Source: Hirudo medicinalis (taxonomy: Eukaryota > Annelida > Clitellata > Hirudinida > Hirudinidae). From it: a stretch of DNA of 64,000 bases. The position numbers and the translations under genes were made by a program. Below are positions 49,366 to 60,345 of this stretch, piece by piece. Each line of letters starts with the position of its first letter. Position 1 is the first letter of the stretch. The DNA lies in the NCBI GenBank assembly GCA_011800805.1, contig MPNW01000141.1, forward strand, positions 43,730 to 107,729, in the 5' to 3' direction. The notes beneath the pieces are model-generated. The model was not told the DNA's origin and searched no databases. It saw nothing but the letters and a program-made list of their open reading frames with translations.

Positions 49366-51229
49366 TTAGAGTTGCTGATACTTTAAGCGCTTAAAGGCTG
49401 CTTTAACATCAGCTTGGAACCGCTGCTGTTCGGATTCTAGAGAAAATTTTGGCAAAAGTCTGTAAAGGGATCTGAAGACCAACACCTTTTCAGTAAATGA
49501 ACTCAGTGCATTCTTCACATCATCTTCATTGACAATTTGTTTTGAGGTCATGTCGATCAATTCTATGTTTTCGACACTCGTGAGGTTTGCACCTGGGTCC
49601 ATAAAACTAACAGTAGGTTGTGATTTTTGCTGAAAAAGACCTGCATTGACTATGGTTATGATGACTATTTCTTTGGACCTGTTTTGCTTCACTTCATCTG
49701 GCACAAGTGGATGTTTCAAGAAAGAATTCTCTCTATAATCATTACCAAAGTACTTATCAAATGCTGAAATGTTGAGCAAACTGTTTAGTGGACACTCTTG
49801 GAACTGCAATCTCAACTTCAAATCATAGCCTTTAGAGAGATTGTTTTTTGGGACCAAATTTTGAAAGGTGTTCAATTTCTTATTCAATGGAAGGGGGCAG
49901 TGGAATCTAGGAATTATTAACTTCCTGTTCAGCATTCGACTCAATGCTAAGGCTCCTTTCAAGGCTCCTAATTCCTCTATGTCTCCGATCTTTTCTGTGG
50001 GCCAGTTGATAGGATTGGAGTATGTCATGTAGTTTGTTGATGTGTTGGAGTAGTAGCCCTCTTTGTCATACATCCACATCAAATGCTCTTTGAATCTGTA
50101 AATTTTAGCTTCCTTGGAAACTATCCAGTTGTTGTGTACCACCATGCATTTGTCACAATGCTTTGGAAAAAGTCTCTTTCCTTCCTCAAAATACTTTATT
50201 CCGCAGAGATATCTGCAAATGACATTTACTATAAGAATCAGAGAATCGTTTAATGCTATTATCATTATTGTTGTTATTATTATTATCATTATCATTATTA
50301 TTATTATTAAGGAATTATACACAATTTTTATACTAGCAAGTTTATAATAAGATTTACTTGGATGGATCTAATTTTGAAACTTTGAATGTCTTGTAGATTT
50401 TACTCATCTTTGACAGTGCCACATTCAAAGCAGATTGGTCATCAGTTTTTGAAGAGTAGTCTGTAATTGACTTGACATTCTGGTAAACTTTCTTTGAGTA
50501 CCAAGTTGGCTTAATGATGATGAATCCAGCATTGTATGCTACACTGTCCCAGAGAGCTGCAATGTCTGCTTTTTCCATGATCACCTAGATGCATTGGAGT
50601 GTTTTGATTAAATATCATTCTTATGTCGATTCATGTTACTTATCAATTCAATAATATTTATGATCATTTGGAATGTTGTTTAACTATTTCATGCTACCAA
50701 CTTTTAATTCTGTGAGAGGATTCTTGAAGAATACCACATCCAGATCTGTGTGCACAACATTGAAACCAGCCTCTAATGCATCAAGGATCATCTCTGTTCT
50801 AATGTTCATTTTCCTTATGAAATCTGGACTCTTATATTTACTAGCCACAGAAGCTGCTTCATCTTCTGTATATCGGTAGCAAGGCAGTGACTTGTTCCCA
50901 AGAATTTCACAAGACTTTCTATTCGCTCCAATAAAAAGGAAGTTATCGACAGCATTAGGCTGGAAGCTCATTTTGAAGAGATTGACGGCCATGTCAGTAA
51001 ATGACGAATCGACAAGCGCGAGAACTATGTATCGGTCGGGACTAGCATGTTTCGCCAGTGCTTTGACAAACCTTTTGTCTGGACACCTGCTAAAAATTTC
51101 TGGTATGGTAACGTTTGATGAAATCTCATAAATTATATAAAATGACAGCAACGAGAAGCAGACGATTATAAATGTCTTCGAACTTCGTTGGCTGCTGCCA
51201 ATGAACGTCTTTTGCTTTTTGACAACCAT
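49366..51229 (-). CDS. type II membrane glycosyltransferase, Nucleotid_trans family
   Basis: About 533 residues in three minus exons: 50702-51229, 50358-50584, 49366-50212, all in phase. A cytoplasmic basic N-terminus is followed by one membrane anchor (TFIIVCFSLLSFYIIYEI), as in Golgi type II enzymes. The catalytic part fits the nucleotide-diphospho-sugar transferase family (PF03407). It has the DXD metal/sugar-nucleotide motif in NVVHTDLDVVFFKNP (D162, D164), then AYNAGFIIIKPT, DDQSALN, and MVVHNNWIV, a hallmark of plant RAY1/RGXT-type relatives. The distal 200 residues (LGALKGALALSRMLNRKLII onward) form an extra domain I do not recognise. Donor sugar and acceptor are unknown. It ends 197 bp from the tepsin stop, tail to tail. 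Confidence 0.8.
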
Positions 51230-51707
51230 TAGAACTTTTTATCGATTTCCAATGCTTTTAGGATCTGTTTGTGAACTGAACAAGCTTTTAAAACGAACCA
51301 AATAGATCAAAAATACGTTTCAAATTCTGTTTACATGTAATAATCCGCGACGAACAAACCGAACTCCACCCGCATCGTCAGAATAAACAATGATTCTGTT
51401 GCGGGATGCTCCTGTTCCATCCTTATCTCTCTAGCTGCACTACACGGATGAGCGTGATTCGTTGATTTCTTTATGAAGACCCTGAAAGGCGAATTGTCAA
51501 AAAACGTCTTAAATTGCAAATGCTACCCTTAAAAAATGTTAAATTAGACATTCAGGTCCCCGTGCATTTACTCATCCATATCCAGAGAAATGACCTCATC
51601 TACATCAATATCAACATTCAATTCAAGTTTTACTTATTTCGTTTGCTATACATTAAAAAAGCAACGCGACAAAAAATCTTCAATCTTGAACTTGTACTCT
51701 GTCAGTA
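51230..51707. other. upstream region of the glycosyltransferase gene
   Basis: No coding sequence I can support. It should contain the promoter (minus strand). Confidence 0.55.
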
Positions 51708-53289
51708 GACACTTATATAATGGTAAAAGGCTAGTCGTTAAGCTAGGCGAAGTTAGCAGACACTCAAATTTAATACGTTTCAAATGCTGTTTAAAATTGT
51801 TCATATAGCAACTGTATTAAGATTTTGAATTTGTTAAAAATTATTTTGAATTGCCGAATTGATTGACAAGTCTTCATGCTTTTTCATAACTGAATATGTA
51901 TGGTTTATATACATATGTGAATATACATTTGAATAGTAGACATCTTAATGAACATTTTGATGTATATGTTTTTTTTTGTTTTGAGCAATTTTATTCAACC
52001 AAGCCGCAATAACAAACACCAAAGCAGCACAAGAACCAAATAAAATAACTCAAGGGTCAGCCTTAAGGAAACGCACGCTTGAAAGGACATGATTGAAATT
52101 GATCTTTTATTGATAATGGAATTGAAGAGTATAATCTTGGACCATAACATTGAATAGAAAAGAGTTTGAAAGTAGATTTAGCAAATGAGGGACTATATTC
52201 ATGTGTGGGACGAAGAAAGTGATTAGGGTTGTTGCAGTTATTATTGTCAGAAAGAAAAAAAACCTGTAAATATCTTGGGGAGGGCATTGTAATCATAAGA
52301 AAACATAAAAAGTGCAATTTGTAAACTATGGATTTGATGAACGTTTAATAGGTTATTGTTAACAAACGTTAGTTGGAGATAAAAAAAAATGGTAAAGAGA
52401 AAACAATCCGAATAATACGCTTTTGTAAAAGCTTATCTAAATGAGAATGATACGTAGAAGCCCATACAATGTTGCATTAAGTTAGATAGGGGTAAATAAG
52501 AGAAAAATACAATTAAAGAGCTATTTGAGTATTAATAAATGGGCGGATTCTTGAAATTATACCAATGTTTCTAGCTATTGAATTTTTATTATGGGAAATA
52601 TGTTTCGACCAAGTTAAATGTTCATCCATCAAAATGCCAAGATACCTGTATCTTGAGTAACCCTATTTAGAAGAACATTGTTAATAGAAAGGGGAGAATC
52701 AAAGGATACAGATTTTTTTTAGAAGAATGCAAAATAATAAACTTGATTTATTTAAGTTGAGAGATAAGCGATTAGAAATAAACCAATTATTGATAATAAC
52801 TAATTCATTATTTACAGCACAAATAAGATTATTTACATCATTTCATAATTGATCAGAGGTTCCATGCTGTTATTGAATAAGAAGACTTATAAATCAATTC
52901 AATGTTGCAAGGGCTTCCGCTCGGCATGTCTCAAGATGTTTAAGATGTTTGTGTTGTTCCATAACTCAATATGTTTATAAAACATACATATTTGAAATGT
53001 AGAAATCATAATGAACATTTTAATGTATATTTGATGGTGAAAGGCTAAGTAGGTGTTTCATTGTTATTTGATTGTTATTTTGAATAAGAAGACTTATCAA
53101 TCAATTCGGAAATTCAAAATAATTTTTAACAAACTCAAAATCTTAATACAGTTGATAAATTAACATTTTTAAAAAGCATTTGAAACTTTCCAAATATTAT
53201 AATTTTAAAGGTAACAATGCTTATTAAATTTGAGTCTCTGCTAACTTCACCTAGCTTAAAGGCTAGCCTTTTACCATTATATAAGTAAC
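51708..53289. mobile_element. 1.6-kb element bounded by a long inverted repeat
   Basis: The left arm (about 51708-51885, starting cacttatataatggtaaaag) is the reverse complement of the right arm (about 53085-53289, ending with ccattatataagt). Agreement is strong apart from an extra segment of about 37 bases in the right arm. A second motif (aatgaacattttgatgtata near 51948, aatgaacattttaatgtata near 53010) repeats in direct orientation. The interior is a retrotransposon fragment (next entry). Either a foldback transposon captured it or two solo copies flank it by chance. Confidence 0.6.
52063..52930 (-). mobile_element. non-LTR retrotransposon fragment (RT 3' end), decayed
   Basis: On the minus strand, in several frames, it reads NNWFISNRLSLNLNKSSLLF, then YRYLGILMDEHLTWSKHI, then a terminal RPTHEYSPSF, YGPRLYSSIPLSIKD and CPFKRAF. 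These are the thumb and C-terminal blocks of jockey/CR1-like reverse transcriptases. Frameshifts and stop codons break the frame, and most of the RT and the endonuclease are absent. Confidence 0.75.
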
Positions 53290-53780
53290 TGCTGGCGGAA
53301 TTCAAAACCTGCTAGATTTACTTGTCTCCTCGGATCTTGTGATAGAGAAACGCCACTTTAACGTGCAAATCATTGTCGCCTGATTAAAAAAAAATCGAAC
53401 CGGATTATTCCGATGATCAAGTTTATCGGCAGACAATTAAGCAATTATCTTTACAACACTCGTGAAAGGACTTAACTTGACAAGACTCTAAAAACTTAAC
53501 AAGACAGATTAAATGTCTTAAAGACAATAAAAATAAAATAATAATAATAAAAAGTGAATTAATCAAAATGAATGAATTGTCTTAATTATGAACGAGTCAA
53601 AACTTAAATCGCATGAACACAAAGAAACAAAAACGTTTGTCCTTTCTATGTCAATTCTTCTGTCAATCAACCAAGTACTTTTCTTAGAATAAGTGCAGTA
53701 CCATTTTGAATATCTTCAGCAATCGGCTTTCCTGGTATCAGTTCATTTTCTTTATTAAAATTGTCACTCATAGTTCCATA
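53290..53780. other. spacer between two transposon remnants
   Basis: AT-rich, no gene or repeat recognised. Confidence 0.5.
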
Positions 53781-55645
53781 GTAAAGCTCCAGCTACAACT
53801 GCTATCACTTTTGTCTTGACGTTCCACATTCTAGAAGTTTCTATCTGCAGATCTTTCAACCTCTGTCTCTTCTATCAACACATTTATATATCAGGTACTG
53901 CCACATCCACAATCAAGCAATTTTGTTCATTTTTATTCAGGATTATTAAGTCAGGCCTGTTTGCAAGAATCGTCCTATCTGTTAATAATGTTTTATCCCA
54001 CATAATGACATTGTCCTCCATCTTTGTAACTTTTTCGATCTCAATGCATATAATACTTTTCTGTCACTGGGAGATTAAGACTTTTGCAAATTCTCCAGTG
54101 TATGTATCCCGCCACCTTGTTGTGCCTCTGCAGGTATTCTACAGGTGCAAGGTCTTCACGTCCAAGTGATTGATGTGCTATTCAGATTTTAAACACAATC
54201 GGCAATCGACTCTTAACTGACTGGCCAAAGATATGTCTTTGATGGCATCTGGTGTTGAGTGTCTGATCCTGTGCTGCAACCAATAAACTCTCTGTCTCTC
54301 CTTTTAATCTGCCATTAGTGAGCCATTTCACACTTGATTCTTTGTTTATGTGAGCTCCCTCTAAATGTTTGAAAAAATTTCTAAGGAGGAGCTTGCTTGC
54401 TATCTTTGACAGTTTTTCACTTTCTAAAGTCTTCTTCAATTGACAAATCAAATTTTTGATTTCAGGCAAGGTCATTAGCTTACATTTTATCTCAATTTTA
54501 TTGGCTTCCTTTTGCAATGAAAATTTCTTTTGAGATCATCACTCTTTCTCATCATTTGAATCAATCTGCATTCTCTGACCGAATATAATCTGCGAGACTC
54601 AATATACTCTGTTGATGAAGGTATTGCAACTCTCGCGAACCTCTACCTCCATCTTTTCTTTTGACGTACAACCTGTCCACGTCTGCCCTGGGGGGATGCA
54701 TTCCATTCACAGCAAATATTTTTCTTGCTTTGCCGTCAAGTTTTTCAATTTCATATTTCAGCCACGGCAGAATACCAAAACTACACGTCATGACTGGAGC
54801 TGCTAAACTGTTTATGGCCATGATCTTGTTTATAGAAATGAGTTGGAGTTTCCATATTTTCCTCATACTACAAAAATATTCACTTTTCACTTTTTCTTTC
54901 ATAACTCTATTATTGATTCATTCTTTACATCCATTCTAAGATATTTGCAAAATTCCTGAGTTTTTAATGATTGCATCTCAACTCCGTCCAGCAAAGAGGT
55001 GTCACCTCCGCTTGTAACTTTACCTTTTTTTCATTTTAATGGTTGCACATTTTTCGATTCCGAATTCCATACCAATATCTCTACTGAATATTTCGACAAT
55101 TGCTATACATATTTGCATACTTTTGTGACCTTTTGAAAATATCTTTAAATCATCCATGTGGAACAGATGGCTAATTTGCTCCTTTCCACGTTCCTAACCT
55201 AATTTGGCATCATTAATAGTTTTTGACAATGGTGTCAGAGCCTTACAAAACAGCAGATGTGACAGAATCGCCCTGGAATATTCCTCTCCTGACCGAGATT
55301 TTTCCAGTTTTCCTACATCCTTTTTCTTGCATCAGCATCATTATCATGTTCCACTGCATCATTGATTGTTGAAGAAACCTCACTGTTTCATCACAAACTT
55401 TATATATTTCCATTGCTCGAATTATCCATGTGTATGGGATGCTGTCAAAAGCTTTTCTGTAATCAATCCATGTGATGTGTAAATTGTTTTTAATCTTCTT
55501 TGCATGTTTTACTATCATTTGGCTAATCAGTAAACTGTCCTTGCACCCTCCACTCCCCTTTCTGCATCCTTTTTGTTCTTCTGGCAATATTTTATTTTCT
55601 TGGAGATGATTATATATTGTATTGCACAAGATTGCTGACAGTATT

Positions 55646-55992
55646 GTTATAACCCTGAAAATGCCATCAATTAATTTTTAAAGTTATATTTATGTTTAAT
55701 TAGTTTTCAATTATATTCACTATCTTTTAGTTCTACGGCGATCATAAAATGCCAGACAGAAGCAGAGAAGATCTCAGACAGAAGCAGAAAAGATCTCAGA
55801 GAATCGCGAAGCCCACATTGAAGAACTTTCCTATTCAGCAAATAATCACGCAACTGATCGTTACGCAATAACTGGCAGCAGGATTATTGCGTAAGCGTGG
55901 TATTTACAGTTAATACCACTCAGTTGATAACTGAATATTTGCTGGACAATCCCAACAATAAACTCGGCATAAATTAAGCCCCGTCGTTTATT
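55646..55992. mobile_element. 347-bp insertion in the RT with 8-bp target duplication
   Basis: The octamer acagtatt flanks the insert on both sides (55638-55645 and 55993-56000). Removing the insert and one octamer restores an uninterrupted reverse-transcriptase frame across the site (TTYKIL joined to SAILCNTIYNHL), so the borders are exact. The insert has no open reading frame and no clear terminal inverted repeats. It holds two perfect hairpins (next entry), a tandem 22-base repeat (agacagaagcagagaagatc and a variant), and an imperfect inverted pair (ctattcagcaaata against tatttgctgga). Confidence 0.8.
55861..55919. repeat. two adjacent perfect hairpins inside the insertion
   Basis: Ttacgcaataa (55861-55871) pairs perfectly with ttattgcgtaa (55884-55894) across a 12-base loop. 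Three bases further, gtggtatt (55897-55904) pairs with aataccac (55912-55919) across a 7-base loop. Both stems are intact despite the decay of the host element. Confidence 0.85.
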
Positions 55993-56305
55993 ACAGTATT
56001 TTGTATGTGGTTGGCAAACATGTTATGGGTCTGTAATTTTTGGGATTTCTTGTTTCTGAGGATTTTGGGATCAGATATGTAATTCCTTCTGCCACCCACC
56101 TGGATATATTATGTGTTATATGTGTCATATGTTATATGTGTTATATTATGTGATATATTATGGTTCTTTCAATATTTCATTAAATGCCTCCATAAACTGT
56201 TTGTACATTGATGTCAGTTACTTTAGCCAGAAAATTGTATCACTATTTTATTTAATATTTTATTGATTTTATCAACTCCTGGTGATAAAACTTCTGGTTT
56301 TCCAG

Positions 56306-56432
56306 CTATTATTATTATTATTATTATTTTTTTTATTAATATTATCATCGTCGTCGTCATCGTCATCATTATTATCATTATCATTAATATCATCATCATC
56401 ATCATCATCATCATCATTATTATTATTATTAA

Positions 56433-56467
<35 letters not shown>
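56306..56467. repeat. (ATT)n/(ATC)n compound microsatellite
   Basis: Triplet arrays at the 5' border of the decayed non-LTR element. They are open in all frames but not coding. Confidence 0.9.
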
Positions 56468-57330
56468 CAATCATTTGTAGTTATAGCAAATTATTTTTCG
56501 TTCAAGATTATGAATTCAATTAAAAAACATTTCTAATATTTAAAAATGTCTTATTAATTTTTTCCCCTCTTTTTCTGAAAAAGGTGTGAATTTTTACTGG
56601 AAATTTATATTTTATTATATATCGTATTTAATATTTTATTTGTAACCATTTTATTGTTAATAATATTTGTAAGAAACTTGAAAGTTTAGGTTTTAATACA
56701 AAAGTACTATTTGAGTTGAAGTTGTTGGTGAAGGACTCCAGTTCAGTAAGTGAATTTTGGTAGCATTTCTTCATTCTCTCAAATGTCAACATTTTGTTAA
56801 CGGAATCTTGAATTTGACGTGACATTATGTTTCTTGCTTTTTAACATTTGACACTCTGAATTTAAAATAATTTTTTTTCTCTATAGGTGGCCCTCTGTGG
56901 GGATGTGAATCACTTTGGGTTTTTTTGCCTTTGGATATTTCCTTTGCATTTAAGTTATCTTTGAGTTTAAGTTTGTTTGCTTATGTTTGATGTCCATAAT
57001 AATACAAATAAAATCAAATCAAACATGGCTTAAAAGCTTAATAATAAAATCAACAAACTTTTGTAGGAGGGAACCTCATCACAATCTGTAAATGTTTTTA
57101 AAGCTTTTATAGTGAATGAAATTAATCCCATTTTTAAGCCATCCCCTGATTTTTAAAAATTATCTTCCATTGTAATTTAATCGGTTAATTCAATTACTTT
57201 TCAGCTATGTAGATGATGTTTTCGACTAAGACACTGCCTGAGCTGGGTCTTGAGCTCTGCGTCTTTCGAACATCTCCGAAACTGGACTTCAGCTGTTATG
57301 AAGCACGTGAAAAGAGAATAAATAAAATCT
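56468..57330. other. AT-rich, no gene recognised
   Basis: Short open frames exist on both strands but none shows family features or paired splice sites. Confidence 0.5.
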
Positions 57331-57451
57331 CCAAAAGCTCCTTACGACAACTCAGACATCGTTTAAGGTTTATTTTCCGGATGGAGAAAATATTTGGTTG
57401 CCGAGAGATGACGACGGTTTTGAGCTGCGAAGGAAAGATGATCTACAGTAA
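57331..57451 (+). CDS. possible terminal exon, unidentified
   Basis: After an acceptor-like ccaaaag near 57337, one frame reads LLTTQTSFKVYFPDGENIWL, then PRDDDGFELRRKDDLQ and a stop at 57449-57451. The charged, proline- and aromatic-containing composition looks like real protein rather than chance AT-rich sequence. I found no upstream exon and recognise no family. Confidence 0.25.
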
Positions 57452-57590
57452 TTAATGAAAATGCTGGTCGAATAATTCACAATTCTCGTGCAATTTTTTT
57501 CTCTCTTTTCGGCAAAAGTTGTGAATTTTGTACTGGAAATCTTTTCATTTTCCAAATCCTTTGTTTCAGGCCATTATATTCAGTTTGGTA

Positions 57591-57734
57591 ATGACAACGA
57601 CGAAGATGACGACGATGCTGTTGCTGTTGCTGTTTTGTCTTGATTCGAACATTGTTTCCGTGCGTCTTTTGATGTTCGGTGGGTCTTCACAAAAGGAAAC
57701 TGCAAAGTGTTCAAGAACATTTTTGCAAAATTAA
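57591..57734 (+). CDS. possible 47-residue secreted peptide
   Basis: An ATG frame with a threonine-rich start and a leucine run (MLLLLLFCLDSN) that resembles a signal peptide, then about 25 residues with one cysteine. An acceptor (tttgtttcag) lies 22 bases before the ATG. The leucine run is coded by repeated ctgttg, so it may be only a microsatellite. Confidence 0.2.
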   Translation: MTTTKMTTMLLLLLFCLDSNIVSVRLLMFGGSSQKETAKCSRTFLQN

Positions 57735-57990
57735 ATCGTCATATTAGTTGAAGAATTCCTGCTTAAAAGTACTAACAAACTAGTACATACCTCTAGATAT
57801 GGCTGACCCGTACATTCTTGAAATGTTAGGCAGGTGAATGTGAAAAATAGTTCGTAAGTAATTCATTATCTGCAATCACGCCATTCTTTTGTTTCCGCTC
57901 GATCGATGTTTTTTTCACTGCGTCAGTCATGTTTGTTTTAATGGCACCCTTCTCTGCAGTCCGTGTTCAAGTGGTTGGAGGAGGTGAATC

Positions 57991-58326
57991 TCATTTTCTG
58001 ATTTCATTCCAATCCAGGTGTTTCCGCTTCGTTAAGTCCGTTTGAGTCACGCTCCGTCGGTTCGTTGTTTGTTGGTTGATTGATGTTCCAGTTGAAAATA
58101 TGAAGGCGAAAGCCTTGGTTTTCCAGGCGAGTGGATCGATTGCAATCAATGGGAGGTCGATCACGGATTGATTAAGTTCGAGTTGGAACGCAACGGAAGC
58201 TACGATTGATTTTAGTGCCGCCGGCCATAAAGAGCGACAACTTCCGCCGTGGCTCAACTCTGCCGTGACGACATCCGTGGAGCATGCCATTTGAATGGAG
58301 ACGTCGTGTTGTCGGCTTTCTTTCAT
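57991..58326 (-). CDS. unidentified reading frame, 111 codons
   Basis: GC-richer than its surroundings and open only on the minus strand. The ATG follows a possible acceptor (gattttcaaag). Sequence such as SIQMACSTDVVTAELSHGGS and SIVASVAFQLELNQSVIDLP looks protein-like, but I recognise no domain. It could be a 3' exon of the gene starting at 59013, but I could not join them convincingly. Confidence 0.3.
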   Translation of the reverse strand: MKESRQHDVSIQMACSTDVVTAELSHGGSCRSLWPAALKSIVASVAFQLELNQSVIDLPLIAIDPLAWKTKAFAFIFSTGTSINQQTTNRRSVTQTDLTKRKHLDWNEIRK

Positions 58327-58734
58327 CTTTGAAAATCAGTTCATCGAATCTCGGTCAAAAATCGGAGACATCATCATTTAATGGATGCAAATAGTGAACT
58401 TAATTAGTAATGAATAATTAATCAACTATTAATCACATCAACCTTTCTTCTTTTTTATGGAATAAATCTATTTTCTAACAAAACCGTTTTTACTAATTTT
58501 AGTAATTCGAGCCATCAGGATGCATTTAGACGGACAGGAGTCATTAAACTAAACATTTCCATCTCTCGTGCGGTTGAGCCACAAATCGAGGGATTCCTCG
58601 AAGCGAGGGAACGATTGCGTCCATTTAATTTATGAAATAATAACAATAATAATAATAAATAACAACAACAATTACAACATAATTAATAAATAACGAAATC
58701 ACAACCAGCATCGGACGTCTTATTAATTACTTCC

Positions 58735-59013
58735 TCACATTCTGTAACAACTGGACGCATGCGCACCCGCGCTACCCGCAAAAAGGTCGACATAAGCCTG
58801 ACGAGTGACTCCGTATAAGTCATTATTATTGCACGATTGCGTGTCTTCTTTCCATTCATGGATGGCGTTGGAAATCAAATCACAGTGCTGTGTATCGATA
58901 ACAAGATATGTCAATTTGGCAACCGAGGCTAGACCAATAAGCCCCAAGACAAATACGGAGTACATAACTCTGCGTCCATCCTTGCCAGACCACTCCGCCC
59001 TTTGGCATTCCAT
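58735..59013 (-). CDS. unidentified single-pass membrane protein, 92 residues
   Basis: The ATG lies immediately after a strong acceptor (agaagattcag), implying a 5' UTR intron. The frame encodes a short hydrophilic N-terminus (MECQRAEWSGKDGRR), one transmembrane helix (VMYSVFVLGLIGLASVAKL), and a 50-residue outer part with three cysteines (QHCDLIS, QSCNNND, ASSCYRM). No family recognised. An open plus-strand frame at 59028-59294 runs just upstream and may be chance. Confidence 0.35.
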   Translation of the reverse strand: MECQRAEWSGKDGRRVMYSVFVLGLIGLASVAKLTYLVIDTQHCDLISNAIHEWKEDTQSCNNNDLYGVTRQAYVDLFAGSAGAHASSCYRM

Positions 59014-59654
59014 CTGAATCTTCTTTTATGTGCCGCCATCTCGTTGCCGAGCGATCTATCTCCCTTCACTTTTCACGTGCTGATGACGACGATGACGTCA
59101 CAGCCACGTGGTATCACCACCACTCCTCCTTGGATGAGTGGAATTGGCAGTCCTCACCGCTCCAAAATACGGAGTCATCCTTCTCTGCAACTGACCATCA
59201 TCTGGAAATTACGAGGTTGAAATCTGCCAACGATTTCCATCAGGATTCCATGCTTGGAGAACTCGATTCTCGAGGAGTGTTTTTGATTCTTTGATTTAAA
59301 TGTTTAATTTAATTCATTTATTTGGGATTTATTTATTAATCAGCAAGTTGACCTGATTGACCTTAAACATGATTCTATAATTTATGTTTATAATTTTGTG
59401 CTTTTAAAAACTTACTAACTAAATTTTATAATGTAACTATTTATATCAGCAGCGATAATTCCATTATTTTTATTATCAAATAAACTTTAATTAACCTCGC
59501 AAAATTGTTGAAATTAATAAATAGTTATGTTAATCAAAATTATTCTTAAATCTTCAGCATTCTTTCATTCCCGGTTGCTATGGATAACGATGTCACCAAT
59601 TGCACTTGTGACACATCATCAACACTTTAATGTGTCCACCTTTTCAATCCATTA

Positions 59655-59671
59655 TAATAATCATCATCGTC

Positions 59672-59709
<38 letters not shown>

Positions 59710-59712
59710 AGG
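59655..59712. repeat. (ATC)n microsatellite
   Basis: Run of ATC triplets; histidine-rich in one frame but not coding. Confidence 0.85.
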
Positions 59713-60065
59713 TATCGTCATCGTCGTTGTCAACTGATATTACAAACAGCACATCGGCTGGACGTTGATTAACAGAGAAATGTTCTTTAATTTTATGCTC
59801 ATCTCGTCATTTAAATGAATCTGGTCTGTTCTTTCATATGAAATTTTTTCTCAGAATAACGTTGAACCAGCAACATTGACAACAACTATAATAACATCAT
59901 TATCATCAACAACAACAACAGCATTAGTAAAAACACCGACAACAAACAACAACTCAAACAACAAGGGAAGATTGTGCCTAATGCGGAGAGAGTTGACTAT
60001 ATAACAAGCCAATTCCTTCCGTGGAGACGTCATGTGAAAATTCTTCTCAATACTCGGTCCGCATG

Positions 60066-60093
60066 ACCTGAGTTCGAATCCTGCTGCCGGCTC
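60066..60093 (+). mobile_element. B-box-like site, possible SINE head
   Basis: Gagttcgaatcctgctgccg matches the polymerase III B box. No clear A box or cloverleaf is seen upstream, so it is more likely a tRNA-derived SINE fragment than a tRNA gene. Confidence 0.3.
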
Positions 60094-60211
60094 ACTCAGA
60101 TGGCTTTTCTCGCAGACGTACAACGGTTCTTTGCTCAAGTCAGACCTTATGGTGAGCAGTGAACATTTCGCAAATTTAAAACATGTTTGTTATAAATGAA
60201 ATGTCTTTAAA

Positions 60212-60345
60212 ATGAAATTATTTTAAATGAATACACGAAATTTTTTAAATGAATACACGAAATTTTTTAAATGAATACATAATTTTTTTTAAATGAATAC
60301 ATAATTTTTTTTAAATGAATAAATGATTTTTTTTAAATGAAATCA
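60212..60345. repeat. about 24-bp tandem repeat, five copies
   Basis: Units of the form ttaaatgaatacacgaaatt followed by a T-run. The first two copies have cacgaaa, the next two cataa, and the last is more diverged. Confidence 0.85.

Larger units (their letters stand above)
53781..56300 (-). mobile_element. decayed non-LTR element with RT and restriction-like endonuclease
   Basis: Minus strand, 5' to 3'. 56100-55243 carries RT blocks (GITYLIPK, NYRPITCLPT, ILPEEQKGCRKGSGGCKD, WIDYRKAFDSIPYTWI, GIFQGDSVTSAVL). 54902-54182 carries the region after the RT (GILPWLKYEIEKLDGKARKI, RGSRELQYL). 54150-53781 carries HNKVAGYIHWRICKSLNLPV followed by NRPDLIILNKNE and CLIVDVAVPD, the RPD..D-V-A-V-P pattern of restriction-like endonucleases in R2-type elements. 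Stops and frameshifts throughout show it is inactive. The RT is split by the insertion at 55646-55992. Placement in an R2-like clade is inference. Confidence 0.8.

Noticed and set aside
51331..51519. Minus-strand 62-codon frame upstream of the glycosyltransferase
   Set aside because: No family features; probably 5' flank.
60040..60120. Possible tRNA gene
   Set aside because: Only a B-box-like sequence; no A box, anticodon stem or cloverleaf could be drawn.
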